Positions 1 through 9,859 of a stretch of 64,000 nucleotides of DNA are shown here, piece after piece. The notes below the pieces were generated by a model. It did no database searches, had not been told where the DNA came from, and was given only the letters and a program-made list of their open reading frames with translations. The DNA is from Staphylococcus lugdunensis (GTDB lineage: Bacteria; Bacillota; Bacilli; Staphylococcales; Staphylococcaceae), in assembly GCF_002901705.1 (NCBI RefSeq), contig NZ_PPPV01000012.1, positions 651,451 to 715,450 of the forward strand, read 5' to 3'. The translations under genes were made by a program, and so were the position numbers. The first letter of the stretch is position 1, and each line of letters begins with the position of its first letter.

Positions 1-376
1 TACGCATTATCTGACGTAAAATAGCATTAACAATATTACCGTTGTGTGGCCCACCTCTATGTTTAGCTATTTCAACAGCTTCATTGATAATCGCATGATT
101 AGGTACTTTATCTAAATAAACATATTGATAGATGCTCATCCATAGTAATTGTCGCACCCAGCCTTTAATTTTCGTTTGTACAAAAGGTCTCAAGTAATAG
201 TCTAGTGTGAATTTTCGTTTAATTGTTCCGTATACAAGTTCAGTGTATAACCCTTTATCAACAGCTGACAAGTCTTGAGAGCTAAGCACATCATTGATTT
301 CTAAGTTACTATAAGCCCCTTCATTCAATATCGCATGGATACTATCTAGTGCATGGCGTCTTACAGATTGTGTCAT
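1..376 (-). CDS. rsmB: 16S rRNA (cytosine-967-C5)-methyltransferase RsmB, N-terminal part
   Basis: Only the first 125 codons are present; the C-terminal methyltransferase domain lies beyond the left edge. The protein begins [17 protein letters not shown] and continues with the helical NusB-like RNA-binding domain typical of RsmB (Sun); motifs such as [10 protein letters not shown] and [15 protein letters not shown] are visible. The family uses SAM to methylate C967 of 16S rRNA. The ATG overlaps the fmt stop codon as ATGA, which indicates translational coupling in a priA–def-like–fmt–rsmB operon. The start is fixed by that overlap and by the family N-terminus. Confidence 0.9.
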   Translation of the reverse strand, partial: MTQSVRRHALDSIHAILNEGAYSNLEINDVLSSQDLSAVDKGLYTELVYGTIKRKFTLDYYLRPFVQTKIKGWVRQLLWMSIYQYVYLDKVPNHAIINEAVEIAKHRGGPHNGNIVNAILRQIMR

Positions 377-1305
377 ATTAATTTCTTCCCAACTAAAGAG
401 GTTTGAACACCACTTAAGTAATTTGAAACGGGCATACGTTTTTTACCAGCCAACTGCATATCCGTTATTGCAATAGCATCATCTGATTGCGTACCAACAA
501 TGATTGCTTGCTTTGTTGTTGCAATGATTGTTCCTGGTTCCCCAGCTTTATTTTTAATGATATGTGCAGCAAAAATTTTCATATTTTTATCATCCATTGT
601 AGTATATGCAACCGGCCATGGTGCAAGTCCTCTAATATGGTTATGAATCTCTTGAGCGTTGCGCTGCCAATCAACACGTTCGTCGGCTCGACTAATATTT
701 GAAGCAAATGTTGCCTTAGAATCATCTTGAGGAATACTCTGATTCTTTCCTTCTAAAATGTCCGGCAATGTTTTTTGTAATAAATCTGCACCTAAAATGC
801 TTAATTTATCATGCATAGTACCAACGTTATCATCTTCAGTAATACCAATAGCTTGTTGCGCAATGATATTACCAGCATCAAGCTTTTTCACCATGTACAT
901 AATGGTTATACCCGTTTCTGTTTCACCATCAATAATGGCTTGATGGATTGGTGCGCCTCCTCGATATTTAGGTAATAAGGAGGCATGAACATTGATTGCA
1001 CCATATTTAGGTTTTTCGAGTAATACTTCTGGCAATAACTGACCAAAAGCTGCAGTGACAATTAAATCACTATCCAACTGTAATAATGCTTCCAACTCTT
1101 CAGAACCTTTTAGCTTTTCTGGTTGATAAACTGCAATATCATGTTCGAGCGCCACTTTTTTTACAGGTGGTGGTGTCAGTACACGTTTTCTACCTACTGG
1201 ACGATCAGGCTGAGTAACAATGGCAATCACTTCATGTTCCTTGATTAACATTTCTAATATTGTCGTTGAAAAATCTGGTGTGCCCATAAATATGACTTTA
1301 CTCAT
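373..1305 (-). CDS. fmt: Methionyl-tRNA formyltransferase
   Basis: Transfers a formyl group from 10-formyl-THF to Met-tRNAi so that bacterial translation can start. The N-terminal Rossmann-type formyltransferase domain carries the family signatures VFMGTPDFS-like (here IFMGTPDFS) and the catalytic segment [20 protein letters not shown], with the N–H–D triad expected in this family. A smaller C-terminal OB-fold tRNA-binding domain follows. I chose ATG at 1305 (310 aa), which matches relatives. An in-frame TTG six bases upstream sits at better spacing (6 nt) from GGAGG and would add two residues. The first codons overlap the end of the deformylase-like gene by 8 nt. Confidence 0.96.
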   Translation of the reverse strand: MSKVIFMGTPDFSTTILEMLIKEHEVIAIVTQPDRPVGRKRVLTPPPVKKVALEHDIAVYQPEKLKGSEELEALLQLDSDLIVTAAFGQLLPEVLLEKPKYGAINVHASLLPKYRGGAPIHQAIIDGETETGITIMYMVKKLDAGNIIAQQAIGITEDDNVGTMHDKLSILGADLLQKTLPDILEGKNQSIPQDDSKATFASNISRADERVDWQRNAQEIHNHIRGLAPWPVAYTTMDDKNMKIFAAHIIKNKAGEPGTIIATTKQAIIVGTQSDDAIAITDMQLAGKKRMPVSNYLSGVQTSLVGKKLI

Positions 1306-1786
1306 TATCAAAATACGCCTCCACTTCTTTGTCAGTTAAAATTTTTTGTGCTTTATTTGTAAATGCTATGCCATTCATTTGGTCAATAATATGTTGCATC
1401 ATGCGTGCCACATCATCATAAGCCGTTAATTCTAGAGTATTTCCCTGTACATCATAACTTTGAACCACAATCATCTGACTACGTGCTACTTCACCATAAA
1501 TGCCGGGTAAACTAATAGAGCCTTCAAGATCAATGACCTGTTCGTCAGAAACTTTTATAATAGTAGGATTGATAAGTTGTAATAAACCTTCCATTTCCAT
1601 ATCAACGATAGCCACTTGCTTATCTATCCCTATTTGAGAAGCGCATAAAGCTGAAGCTTCTTGTTGATATAACGTGTCTTCAATATCTAACAATAGTTGT
1701 GTTAATGATTTATCAAACTCAGTCACTCTTTGTGCTTTCCTTTTTAATAAAGGATGCGTCGATTTGATTAATGGTTTAACTGTCAT
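1298..1786 (-). CDS. Peptide deformylase-like protein lacking catalytic residues
   Basis: A 162-residue protein with the overall layout of peptide deformylase but with all three metal/catalytic motifs altered. Motif 1 reads ALCASQIG (residues 46–53, canonical GxGLAAPQ). Motif 2 reads EGSIS (88–92), where the metal-ligand Cys of EGCLS is Ser. Motif 3 reads QHIIDQMNG (131–139), where HExxH has lost both the Glu and the second His. It is therefore unlikely to bind Fe/Zn or remove formyl groups. It sits between priA and fmt, the usual position of a deformylase gene. The frame is intact with normal codon use, so it is probably expressed. A role in binding nascent N-termini or ribosomes is only a guess. 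Confidence 0.85.
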   Translation of the reverse strand: MTVKPLIKSTHPLLKRKAQRVTEFDKSLTQLLLDIEDTLYQQEASALCASQIGIDKQVAIVDMEMEGLLQLINPTIIKVSDEQVIDLEGSISLPGIYGEVARSQMIVVQSYDVQGNTLELTAYDDVARMMQHIIDQMNGIAFTNKAQKILTDKEVEAYFDNE

Positions 1787-1944
1787 GTATAGACTCCTCT
1801 TTAAAATTCATCATATCATTATAACTTATCTAACAAGAAATTGCGACCGCTGTTCAAATAACACCATCCATTTTAACATATGTCTTTAACCTGAAATGAA
1901 TTATTTCTTAAATGCGTTGATTATTGTTCCACTTAAAACAAGCG

Positions 1945-2058
1945 AGCAGGACAGAATTCATTATGAATTCGTAGTCCCGCCCTGGAAAAGTTGACTAGGA
2001 TTGAAAAAAAGCTTGATATAAGTGTATTTTCAATCCAATCAACTACTGTCAATATTTA
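1945..2058 (-). repeat. Dispersed palindromic repeat, copy 1 of 4
   Basis: Fills most of the 351-base gap between priA and the deformylase-like gene. It has two nested hairpins: a GGGAC/GTCCC-type stem around AATTC…GAATT, and an A/T-rich stem from GATTGAAAA-type arms. It is the reverse-strand counterpart of copies at 8713, 11222 and 43335, and is oriented along the direction of transcription of its neighbours. The rest of the gap shows nothing I recognise. Confidence 0.85.
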
Positions 2059-2137
2059 GTTCATAACTTAAAACATCAATGATGTCACAGACTGTCAGGT
2101 TACTTCTGTTTTATAATTTAATATTCTTAAAATGTCA

Positions 2138-4546
2138 TTACATCATGACTTGTGGATCGATATCTATTTTCAATGAGAGTTTATCTTTTATATATTGTTC
2201 ATGATAGTAGTCATCTAAATATTGTAAAGCTGTTAATAGTTCTGGTTCTCGTTTGTATTTAACTAAAATTTGAAAACGATATTCATTATTTATTCGAGAT
2301 AATGCTGCTGGAGAAGGGCCTAACACATATGATTTTGAGGTGAGATGTTGCAATAAAATATGATGAATATGCTTAGAAGCCTCCATTACTTTTTTCATCT
2401 CTTTATGTGAAATAGTGAAGTTAATTAAAAAATAATATGGTGGGTATTTTCCTAATTTTCGATAAGTCATTTCTCGTTGATAAAATGTTAAATAATTATT
2501 TTGTTTAACATCTTGAATTGCATAATGCTCTGGATTATAGGTTTGAATGATAACTTGACCTTCTTTTTCATGGCGACCAGCACGGCCTGCAACTTGTGTT
2601 AATATTTGATATGTTCGTTCACTCGCTCTAAAATCAGGTAAATTAAGCATAGTATCAGCATTTAAAACACCAACTAAAGTAATGTTAGGATAGTCTAAGC
2701 CTTTGGCAATCATCTGCGTACCTAATAAAATGTCGCCTTTTCCTTGTTCAAAATCGCTTAGCAGTTTTTCGTGTGCACCTTTACGTGATGTCGTATCAAC
2801 ATCCATTCGTATGATACGTGCATCCGGAAATTCTTGCTGCAACAGTTCTTCAACTCTCTGAGTACCTGTTCCCATTTGTCTAATGTGTTCGCTTTCACAA
2901 TTAGGACATTGATTAGAAGGCGTTTCTTCATAACCACAATAATGGCATTTCAACTGGTCAGTGGTTTTATGATAGGTTAATGAAATATCACAATTAGGAC
3001 ACTGAGGTACATGACCACAATCTCTACACAACATAAATGAAGCGTATCCTCTGCGATTTAAAAACAACACAATTTGCTCTTTTTTCTTTAATCGTGCATT
3101 CATTGCATCTCTCAAATCATTTGAAAACATAGAACGATTGCCACGTGACAATTCTTCTCGCATATCGATAATATCAATATTAGGAAGCGCTTGCTGATTG
3201 ACTCTATGTGGTAATGAAAGCAACGTGTAAACCCCTTTTTCAGCACGTGCAAATGATTCCAAACATGGTGTTGCACTGCCTAAAATAATTGGACAGTTAT
3301 GGTATTGACTTCTCCATTGAGCGATCTCACGTGCATGATACCGTGGATAGTCTTCTTGTTTATAGGTAGATTCATGTTCTTCATCGATGATAATTAATCC
3401 GAGTTCTTTAAAAGGGGCAAAAATACTTGAGCGTGCACCCACACTTACTCGAGCACGTCCATCTCGAATTTTTTGCCATTCATCATACTTTTCTCCTGTC
3501 GATAAACCTGAATGTAAGACAGCTACATCATCACCAAAACGTCGTTTAAAACGTAACACCATTTGCGGCGTTAAGGCAATCTCTGGCACGAGCATCATAG
3601 CTTGTTTACCTTTATTTAAAACTGCTTCAATAGTTTGTAAGTAGATTTCGGTTTTTCCTGAACCAGTGACGCCATGTAATAAAAAGGTACGGGCTTCGTC
3701 GCCATCGAGCGTTGTTTTCACAGTGTCAAACGCATGTTGCTGTTCTATAGTGAGTTTTTGTTTAACTTCTTGTTCAAACACGCGATCTGCAAATGGATCT
3801 CTATCAATTTCTGCATCATATTTTTCAACGTATCCCTTTTTAATTAGTGCATCGAGACTCGAATTTGAAAATCCCATATCGTTGATTTCTTTTAAAAAGA
3901 CAATATGTTGCTGCTCATCTAATAAATATGCATACAAATCATATTGTTTTATATATTTTTCCAACTTCGCTAATACTTCGTCTGGATGGTATCCTTGGAT
4001 AATTTTTACCGCACGCTGTGTTTTTTTCTTTAATTTTTGTGATAATAATGTAACCTCTCGTATGTCACCATTATTCAACAACTGCACCAATTCAGCTAAA
4101 TCATTGTTTTTTTGTGCATCCTTATATAAGTAATGACCTTCTTTATTAAATTTTACGCATAAACTTTCAGCAACTTCTTGTTCTTTCACAAGTTCAAATG
4201 CTTTTTGATATTTCGCTTTTATGGCACTTGGCAACATTGCTTCAAGCACCGAAATTCTTTTGGTAACATGATAATTACTCATCCATGCACTTAATTGTAT
4301 TAATTCCGAAGTTAATTCTGGTTGAATATCTTGTACTTCTTTGATTTCCTTAAGCTTAGTTTCATCGATATCTTGATCTGGATGTGATTGTATATCCATA
4401 ACATACCCTTGCACTGTTCTTGGTCCAAATGGCACAACAACTCTAACACCTACTTGAACAAATGCAGCTAATCGTTTGGGTATGACATAGTCAAATGTGA
4501 AATCAACACTCTTTGACGGTATATCAACAATAACCTTTGCTATCAT
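2138..4546 (-). CDS. priA: Primosomal protein N' (replication restart helicase PriA)
   Basis: A DNA helicase that reloads the replisome at stalled forks. Domains in order: N-terminal 3'-end DNA-binding domain (IAKVIVDIPSKSVDFTFDYVIP), winged helix, then a superfamily 2 helicase with Walker A GVTGSGKTE, DEEH box and GSATP. A zinc-binding insertion holds repeated CxxC pairs (CRDCG, CPNCD, CHYCG, CPNCE), followed by the C-terminal helicase lobe with QVAGRAGR. ATG at 4546 gives 802 aa, the usual staphylococcal length, with AGGTGG upstream. A GTG three codons earlier lies inside that Shine–Dalgarno, so I rejected it. The start overlaps the coaBC stop (TAATG). Confidence 0.97.
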   Translation of the reverse strand: MIAKVIVDIPSKSVDFTFDYVIPKRLAAFVQVGVRVVVPFGPRTVQGYVMDIQSHPDQDIDETKLKEIKEVQDIQPELTSELIQLSAWMSNYHVTKRISVLEAMLPSAIKAKYQKAFELVKEQEVAESLCVKFNKEGHYLYKDAQKNNDLAELVQLLNNGDIREVTLLSQKLKKKTQRAVKIIQGYHPDEVLAKLEKYIKQYDLYAYLLDEQQHIVFLKEINDMGFSNSSLDALIKKGYVEKYDAEIDRDPFADRVFEQEVKQKLTIEQQHAFDTVKTTLDGDEARTFLLHGVTGSGKTEIYLQTIEAVLNKGKQAMMLVPEIALTPQMVLRFKRRFGDDVAVLHSGLSTGEKYDEWQKIRDGRARVSVGARSSIFAPFKELGLIIIDEEHESTYKQEDYPRYHAREIAQWRSQYHNCPIILGSATPCLESFARAEKGVYTLLSLPHRVNQQALPNIDIIDMREELSRGNRSMFSNDLRDAMNARLKKKEQIVLFLNRRGYASFMLCRDCGHVPQCPNCDISLTYHKTTDQLKCHYCGYEETPSNQCPNCESEHIRQMGTGTQRVEELLQQEFPDARIIRMDVDTTSRKGAHEKLLSDFEQGKGDILLGTQMIAKGLDYPNITLVGVLNADTMLNLPDFRASERTYQILTQVAGRAGRHEKEGQVIIQTYNPEHYAIQDVKQNNYLTFYQREMTYRKLGKYPPYYFLINFTISHKEMKKVMEASKHIHHILLQHLTSKSYVLGPSPAALSRINNEYRFQILVKYKREPELLTALQYLDDYYHEQYIKDKLSLKIDIDPQVMM

Positions 4547-5745
4547 TAATGCCACCTAGTTTCTAATTCATCTAAAATTCGTTGGGCTACGTCTATTTTT
4601 TTCCCTTTACTTATATCAATTTGTAAATGATTTTTAAAATGCATTGTTAACTCGTTATCATCCGAACTAAAACCAATCGATGTATCACCAACATTATTAG
4701 AAATAATTACATCTGCATTTTTACGTGTTAATTTTTCTTGTGCATAACGCTCGATATCTTGCGTTTCAGCAGCAAATCCCACTAAATATTGATGCGCTTT
4801 ATGCTCACCTAAATATTTTAAAATATCCGGGGTGCGTTTAAAGACAACGGATAACTCACCATCTTGCTTCTTCACCTTATGGGGTTGAACCTCTTTAGGC
4901 GTATAGTCTGATACTGCTGCTGCCTTGAATACAATATCCTGGGTCTGATAACGTGCTGTCACTTCTTCAAACATTTCTTCAGCACTTTGAATATGCACAA
5001 CTTCAATGCCTTGTGGGTCGTCTAGTTGTGTTGGTCCAGTGACTAATGTCACTATTGCACCGCGTTGCTTTAAGGCTTGTGCAAGTGCATAACCCATCTT
5101 GCCAGATGACCGATTTGATACAAAACGCACTGGATCTATAACTTCAATTGTAGGACCAGCTGTTACTAATGCGTGTTTACCTTTAAACGTACTTTGTTGT
5201 AAATGTTCTTGCTGATCAAAATAACGATTAATTACGTTTAAAATTTCCAGTGGTTCTTCCATACGACCTTTAGCAACATAACCACAAGCTAAAAATCCAT
5301 CACCAGGTTGAATAAAGTGATACCCATCGTCTTCTAAAATGCTTATATTGTGAAGCGTGCGTGGATTCTCATACATATGTACATTCATCGCTGGTGCGAT
5401 AAATTTTGGCGTCTTTGTTGCCAGCAATGTTGATGTCACCATATCATCTGCAATACCAGCACTTAACTTAGCAATCGTATTTGCTGTTGCCGGTGCCACA
5501 ACAATAACATCTGCCCAATCTCCTAATGCTACATGTTGAATCTCTTCAGGGTGCGCTTCAATAAACGTGTTTGTATATACATGATGTCTACTAATTGCTT
5601 GAAACGCCAGTGGTGTAACAAATTGTTGTGCATGTTCAGTTAACATGACTTTCACTTCATAGCCAGCTTGTGTTAATTTGCTTGTTAAATCAATTGCTTT
5701 ATATGCCGCAATGCCCCCTGTAACCGCTAATAATATATGCTTCAT
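4546..5745 (-). CDS. coaBC: Bifunctional phosphopantothenoylcysteine decarboxylase/synthetase
   Basis: Carries out two consecutive steps of coenzyme A synthesis: ligation of cysteine to phosphopantothenate (CoaB) and FMN-dependent decarboxylation to phosphopantetheine (CoaC). The N-terminal half is the flavoprotein domain (LAVTGGIAAYKAIDL, active His in AISRHHVYT, substrate-loop Cys in FLACGYVAKGRM). The C-terminal half is the synthetase (PTIEVIDPVRFVSNRSSGKMG). Length is 399 aa with GAGGAG upstream of the ATG. It overlaps priA by its stop codon. Confidence 0.96.
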   Translation of the reverse strand: MKHILLAVTGGIAAYKAIDLTSKLTQAGYEVKVMLTEHAQQFVTPLAFQAISRHHVYTNTFIEAHPEEIQHVALGDWADVIVVAPATANTIAKLSAGIADDMVTSTLLATKTPKFIAPAMNVHMYENPRTLHNISILEDDGYHFIQPGDGFLACGYVAKGRMEEPLEILNVINRYFDQQEHLQQSTFKGKHALVTAGPTIEVIDPVRFVSNRSSGKMGYALAQALKQRGAIVTLVTGPTQLDDPQGIEVVHIQSAEEMFEEVTARYQTQDIVFKAAAVSDYTPKEVQPHKVKKQDGELSVVFKRTPDILKYLGEHKAHQYLVGFAAETQDIERYAQEKLTRKNADVIISNNVGDTSIGFSSDDNELTMHFKNHLQIDISKGKKIDVAQRILDELETRWH

Positions 5746-5871
5746 TGTTTGAACTCCTCTTTAATCTACTTAGCCATCCTTATTTATCTTCATTATACAC
5801 AAATGTATGTAAGATGAAAAAAAGATAACACAGCAATAATTGTCAGCTTAACTAGTGCTAAAAAGATAAAA

Positions 5872-5932
5872 CACACCTTTTAACCAATGCCTAAGTTGTA
5901 GTCTCATTGACTGCATTGTATTTAAAGGTGTG
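5872..5932 (-). terminator. Terminator between rpoZ and coaBC
   Basis: Arms CACACCTTT and AAAGGTGTG, with an inner CAATGC/GCATTG stem, enclose a long loop. On the minus strand the hairpin is followed by TTTTATCTTTTT. It lies downstream of rpoZ and suggests that gmk–rpoZ and coaBC–priA are separate or attenuated units. Confidence 0.7.
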
Positions 5933-5971
5933 CTATTTGTATGACATCAATATGATTATGAATTAAAAGGA

Positions 5972-6183
5972 TTATCCACGATATTCTGCAGGAATTTCTG
6001 GTACGATTTTACCACTTGCAATTTCTTCAAGCGCTTTGCCAACAGGTTTAGCTGAATGATAATTTGCAAGTAATGCCGTATTCGCTTTTTCATCTAATTC
6101 ACGTGCACGTTTAGCTGCCGTAGTGGCAATCAGATATTTAGAATTAATTTTAGCTGTTAATTGATTTAACGGTGGGTTTAACA

Positions 6184-6184
<1 letters not shown>
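5972..6184 (-). CDS. rpoZ: RNA polymerase omega subunit
   Basis: A 70-residue omega subunit that helps assemble and stabilise core RNA polymerase through the beta' subunit. The family core is clear: LNQLTAKINSKYLIATTAAKRAREL, seen in two parts, followed by KPVGKALEEIASGKI near the C-terminus. It directly follows gmk, as in most Firmicutes, and its ATG overlaps the gmk stop (TAATG), so the two are co-translated. Confidence 0.95.
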
Positions 6185-6810
<626 letters not shown>

Positions 6811-6966
6811 CTACGACCTTTCTATGCTATTCTTCTATTATTTTAATATGATATCACATTGTCATTAAAATTGTATAGCATATCTTAATTAAACTTCTTT
6901 CATGACGATAGTCGTCTATCATGTTAAAATATGATGAATGAATTAAGATGAAGGTGGCAAAAAATC

Positions 6967-8664
6967 ATGGCATTTGATGGATTATTTACAAAGAAAATGG
7001 TAGAAGCATTACAATTTTTAGTGTCCGGACGTATTCATAAAGTGAATCAACCTGAAAATGATACCGTCATATTAGTAATTCGACAACAGCGACAAAATCA
7101 TCAATTACTCATGTCGATTCATTCTAGCTTTTCAAGATTACAATTAACATATAAAAAGTATGACAATCCATTTAATCCACCAATGTTTGCAAGAGTATTC
7201 CGTAAACATTTAGAAGGTGGTATTATCAAAGCAATTCGCCAAATTGGCAACGATCGTCGTGTTGAAATTGACGTTGAAAGTAAAGATGAAATTGGCGATA
7301 CCATCTACCGCACTATTATCTTAGAAATCATGGGTAAACACAGTAATCTTATCTTGACAGACCATGATGGAAAAATACTAGAAGGCTTAAAACATTTAAC
7401 ACCAAATACAAACCAATATCGTACTGTTATGCCAGGCTTTAAATATGAAGCACCACCAACTCAGCATAAGCTTAATCCTTTTGAGATTACTGGACAACAA
7501 ACGTTAAAATATATTGATTTTAATGCAGGAAAAATTGCCAAACAATTACTTAATACCTTTGAAGGTTTTAGTCCATTAATTAGTAATGAAATCGTACAAC
7601 GACGTCAATTTATGACTAACGAAACGTTACCATTAGCCTATGATGAAGTCATGCAACAAACATATAATCAACCACAGCCTATTTTCCATAAAAATCATGA
7701 AACTGGTAAAGAAGATTTTTACTTTATGCCGTTGTTACAATTTTCAGATGATGTATCTGAATATGCATCTTTGCATGAATTATTAGATCGTTACTTTGAT
7801 GCCAGAGGTGAACGTGATAGAGTAAAGCAACGTGCAAATGATTTAGTGCGTTTTGTGCAACAGCAATTAAACAAAAATGAACATAAGTTATCTAAATTAA
7901 TTTCAGAATATGAGGGAGCTAAAGATAAAGAAACACAACGATTATTCGGAGAGCTTATTACAGCAAATATTTATCGAATTAAACAAGGTGATAAAACGGT
8001 AACTGCACTCAATTATTACACAGGAAACGACGTCACAATACCATTAAATCCAACTAAATCCCCTTCTGTAAATGCACAATATTATTATAAGCAATATCAG
8101 CGTATGAAGACACGCGAACATGAGTTAAAACATCAAATTCAACTAACGAAAGAAAATATTGCTTATTTTGAAACAATAGAGCAACAGCTACAACATATTA
8201 CTGTTGATGAAATTGATGAAATTCGTGATGAACTAGCTGAACAAGGCTTTATGAAACAACGCAGACAACGCTATAAGAAAAAGCAGACAGCCATACGTTT
8301 ACAAACATATTTATCCACGGATGGAGATACTATTCTTGTCGGCAAAAATAATAAACAAAATGATTACTTAACTAATAAAAAAGCGCATAAATCACATTTA
8401 TGGTTTCATACAAAAGATATTCCAGGTTCTCATGTTGTGATTTTAAATGCGCATCCAAGTGAAACGACGATTAAAGAAGCGGCAATGTTAGCGGGTTACT
8501 TTTCAAAGGCGGGACTATCTGGCCAAATCCCTGTAGACTATACAGAAATAAAAAACGTGCATAAACCTTCAGGCGCTAAACCTGGATTTGTAACTTACGA
8601 CAATCAAAAAACATTATATGCTACGCCTGATTACGATAAAATTCAAAGCATGAAACAATCTTAA
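6967..8664 (+). CDS. rqcH: Ribosome quality control factor RqcH (NFACT/FbpA family)
   Basis: Bacterial NEMF/Rqc2 homologue. It binds 50S subunits carrying stalled peptidyl-tRNA and recruits tRNA-Ala to add C-terminal alanine tails that mark the product for proteolysis. The 565-residue protein shows the NFACT-N domain (residues 1–~260) with the conserved D96–R97 pair in GNDRRVEIDV. Coiled coils and helix–hairpin–helix parts follow, and a C-terminal NFACT-R domain contains HLWFHTKDIPGSHVVI. Older annotation calls this family fibronectin-binding protein A. It is a single-gene plus-strand unit; AAGGTGG precedes the ATG. Confidence 0.93.
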   Translation: MAFDGLFTKKMVEALQFLVSGRIHKVNQPENDTVILVIRQQRQNHQLLMSIHSSFSRLQLTYKKYDNPFNPPMFARVFRKHLEGGIIKAIRQIGNDRRVEIDVESKDEIGDTIYRTIILEIMGKHSNLILTDHDGKILEGLKHLTPNTNQYRTVMPGFKYEAPPTQHKLNPFEITGQQTLKYIDFNAGKIAKQLLNTFEGFSPLISNEIVQRRQFMTNETLPLAYDEVMQQTYNQPQPIFHKNHETGKEDFYFMPLLQFSDDVSEYASLHELLDRYFDARGERDRVKQRANDLVRFVQQQLNKNEHKLSKLISEYEGAKDKETQRLFGELITANIYRIKQGDKTVTALNYYTGNDVTIPLNPTKSPSVNAQYYYKQYQRMKTREHELKHQIQLTKENIAYFETIEQQLQHITVDEIDEIRDELAEQGFMKQRRQRYKKKQTAIRLQTYLSTDGDTILVGKNNKQNDYLTNKKAHKSHLWFHTKDIPGSHVVILNAHPSETTIKEAAMLAGYFSKAGLSGQIPVDYTEIKNVHKPSGAKPGFVTYDNQKTLYATPDYDKIQSMKQS

Positions 8665-8712
8665 TATCAGTAGTTGCGAGTCTGGAATATAATTATATTT
8701 TAGGCTCTGAGT

Positions 8713-8828
8713 TCTATATTGGCAGTAGTTGACTGGATTGAAAATACGCTTATACCAAGCTTTTTTCAATCCTAGTCAATCTTGCCGGGTCGGGACTACA
8801 AATTCATTATGAATTCTGTCCCGCTCCC
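8713..8828 (+). repeat. Dispersed palindromic repeat, copy 2 of 4
   Basis: Begins TATTGGCAGTAGTTGACTGG and ends in a GGGAC…GTCCC hairpin. It lies between convergent rqcH and the VOC gene, oriented with rqcH, so its hairpins (GATTGAAAA…TTTTTTCAATC) probably act as the rqcH terminator. Confidence 0.85.
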
Positions 8829-8851
8829 ATAAACTTATAACACATACAAAA

Positions 8852-9274
8852 CTAGCTTAAGTTTCTTTTTGTTGGAGGCTCCTGTGCGAGCTGAAAGCTA
8901 ACGCCATACTTGTCTTGAACCCAAGCAAATTGTTTATATGGCGGCATTTCTGTTTTAGGCATGAGGATTGCGCCTTCTTTTTTTAGTCCATTGTATAGCC
9001 GTTCCATTTCGGCGTTGTCTTTTACTGTAACATATAGTGATATCGCTGGGTTCATTGGAAGTTCTTGGCCACTGTTTGCATCAATAGCCATAAAAACTTG
9101 ACCATTTAATGTAAAGATGGAATGTTGAACTGTTCCAGGTTCTCCTGGACCATCTTCATCATATTTAACCATCGTTATAATCTCGCTATCATCAAATAAT
9201 GACGTATATAAATTTATTGCTTCTTCTGCTTGATTATTATACATAAGAAATGTCGTAATTTTAGGGATTTCCAT
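8852..9274 (-). CDS. VOC-family (PhnB-like) protein
   Basis: A 140-residue single-domain protein of the vicinal-oxygen-chelate superfamily, PhnB/3-demethylubiquinone-methyltransferase-like branch. Visible features are the N-terminal ITTFLMYNNQAEEAINLYTSLF, the typical GEPGTVQHSIFTLNGQVFMAID, and a C-terminal KYGVSFQL strand. The substrate is unknown. It is monocistronic, flanked by the repeat on its 3' side and by a short plus-strand peptide gene upstream. A fosfomycin- or bleomycin-type resistance role is not supported by anything specific here. Confidence 0.8.
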   Translation of the reverse strand: MEIPKITTFLMYNNQAEEAINLYTSLFDDSEIITMVKYDEDGPGEPGTVQHSIFTLNGQVFMAIDANSGQELPMNPAISLYVTVKDNAEMERLYNGLKKEGAILMPKTEMPPYKQFAWVQDKYGVSFQLAQEPPTKRNLS

Positions 9275-9443
9275 TTATCTTGTCCACCTTTAAGTTTATT
9301 TTTCTTTGCTCTTATTTTAATATATATACAAGTCATAAATAAATTAAACTTATGCTTTATTAAAGTACGTAACTAGATATTGACTAGATGTTGATTTTTA
9401 TATAAAAGGTAAAAATCAATTCTAAATGAAGGGAGTCTTATTA

Positions 9444-9527
9444 ATGTCAATTGGAATTATTTCGCTATTAGCCTTTTTTATCGTTTTGTTTCTAGGATGG
9501 TTATGCGTCAAATTCTTTATTCGATAA
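9444..9527 (+). CDS. Putative 27-residue membrane peptide
   Basis: A short ORF beginning ATGTCAATTGGA and encoding a peptide that starts MSIGIISLLAFFIVLFLG and ends in KFFIR. It has one hydrophobic helix of about 20 residues followed by a basic end. A good Shine–Dalgarno (AAGGGAG) lies 8 nt before the ATG, and a strong 17-bp bidirectional terminator starts 18 nt after the stop. That arrangement supports a real small gene. There is no recognisable family; it could be a small membrane regulator or a type I toxin-like peptide, but no antisense RNA is evident. Confidence 0.55.
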   Translation: MSIGIISLLAFFIVLFLGWLCVKFFIR

Positions 9528-9545
9528 TTTAATCACTTTTATTAA

Positions 9546-9595
9546 AAATGCATGTCACATAAACGCGCACTTACCTGCTTATGTGACATGCATTT
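9546..9595. terminator. Bidirectional terminator
   Basis: A perfect 17-bp stem (AAATGCATGTCACATAA and its complement) with a 16-base loop and T-rich tracts on both sides. It serves the 27-residue peptide gene on plus and the end of the pyr operon on minus. Confidence 0.85.
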
Positions 9596-9601
9596 GTTTA
9601 A

Positions 9602-9832
9602 TTATATATGACCCTTTTCTCTTAAATTAGCTTTGGCTTCTTTAAATATATCACTTGGACGTACAAAAACATCAATTTCTTGGTGTATGTCTTGACTTTG
9701 TGACGAGTGTCGTTCATATTCTTCAACATTTTGTGCAATCGGAGAGTTAAAGTCTTCTGGTCTTTGTAAAAATTCATTTACATGCTTAAGCTGATGATAA
9801 AAATCATTGCCTTGGTTACTATCATTAGACAT
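9602..9832 (-). CDS. Small protein of unknown function at the end of the pyr operon
   Basis: A 76-residue hydrophilic protein starting MSNDSNQGNDFYHQLKHV, rich in Asp, Glu, Gln and His, with no membrane segment, signal peptide or cysteine. I do not recognise a family beyond having the feel of a conserved staphylococcal hypothetical protein. A strong Shine–Dalgarno (AAAGGAGGGG) precedes the ATG. It lies 27 bases after pyrE and before the shared terminator, so it is very likely co-transcribed with the pyrimidine genes. That does not establish a role in the pathway. Confidence 0.75.
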   Translation of the reverse strand: MSNDSNQGNDFYHQLKHVNEFLQRPEDFNSPIAQNVEEYERHSSQSQDIHQEIDVFVRPSDIFKEAKANLREKGHI

Positions 9833-9859
9833 TATTGTCCCCTCCTTTTATACACTATA

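Noticed and set aside
3666-4133. 155-codon plus frame opposite priA
   Set aside because: Antisense shadow of a well-supported helicase gene, with Ser/Cys/Phe-rich composition typical of reversed coding sequence.
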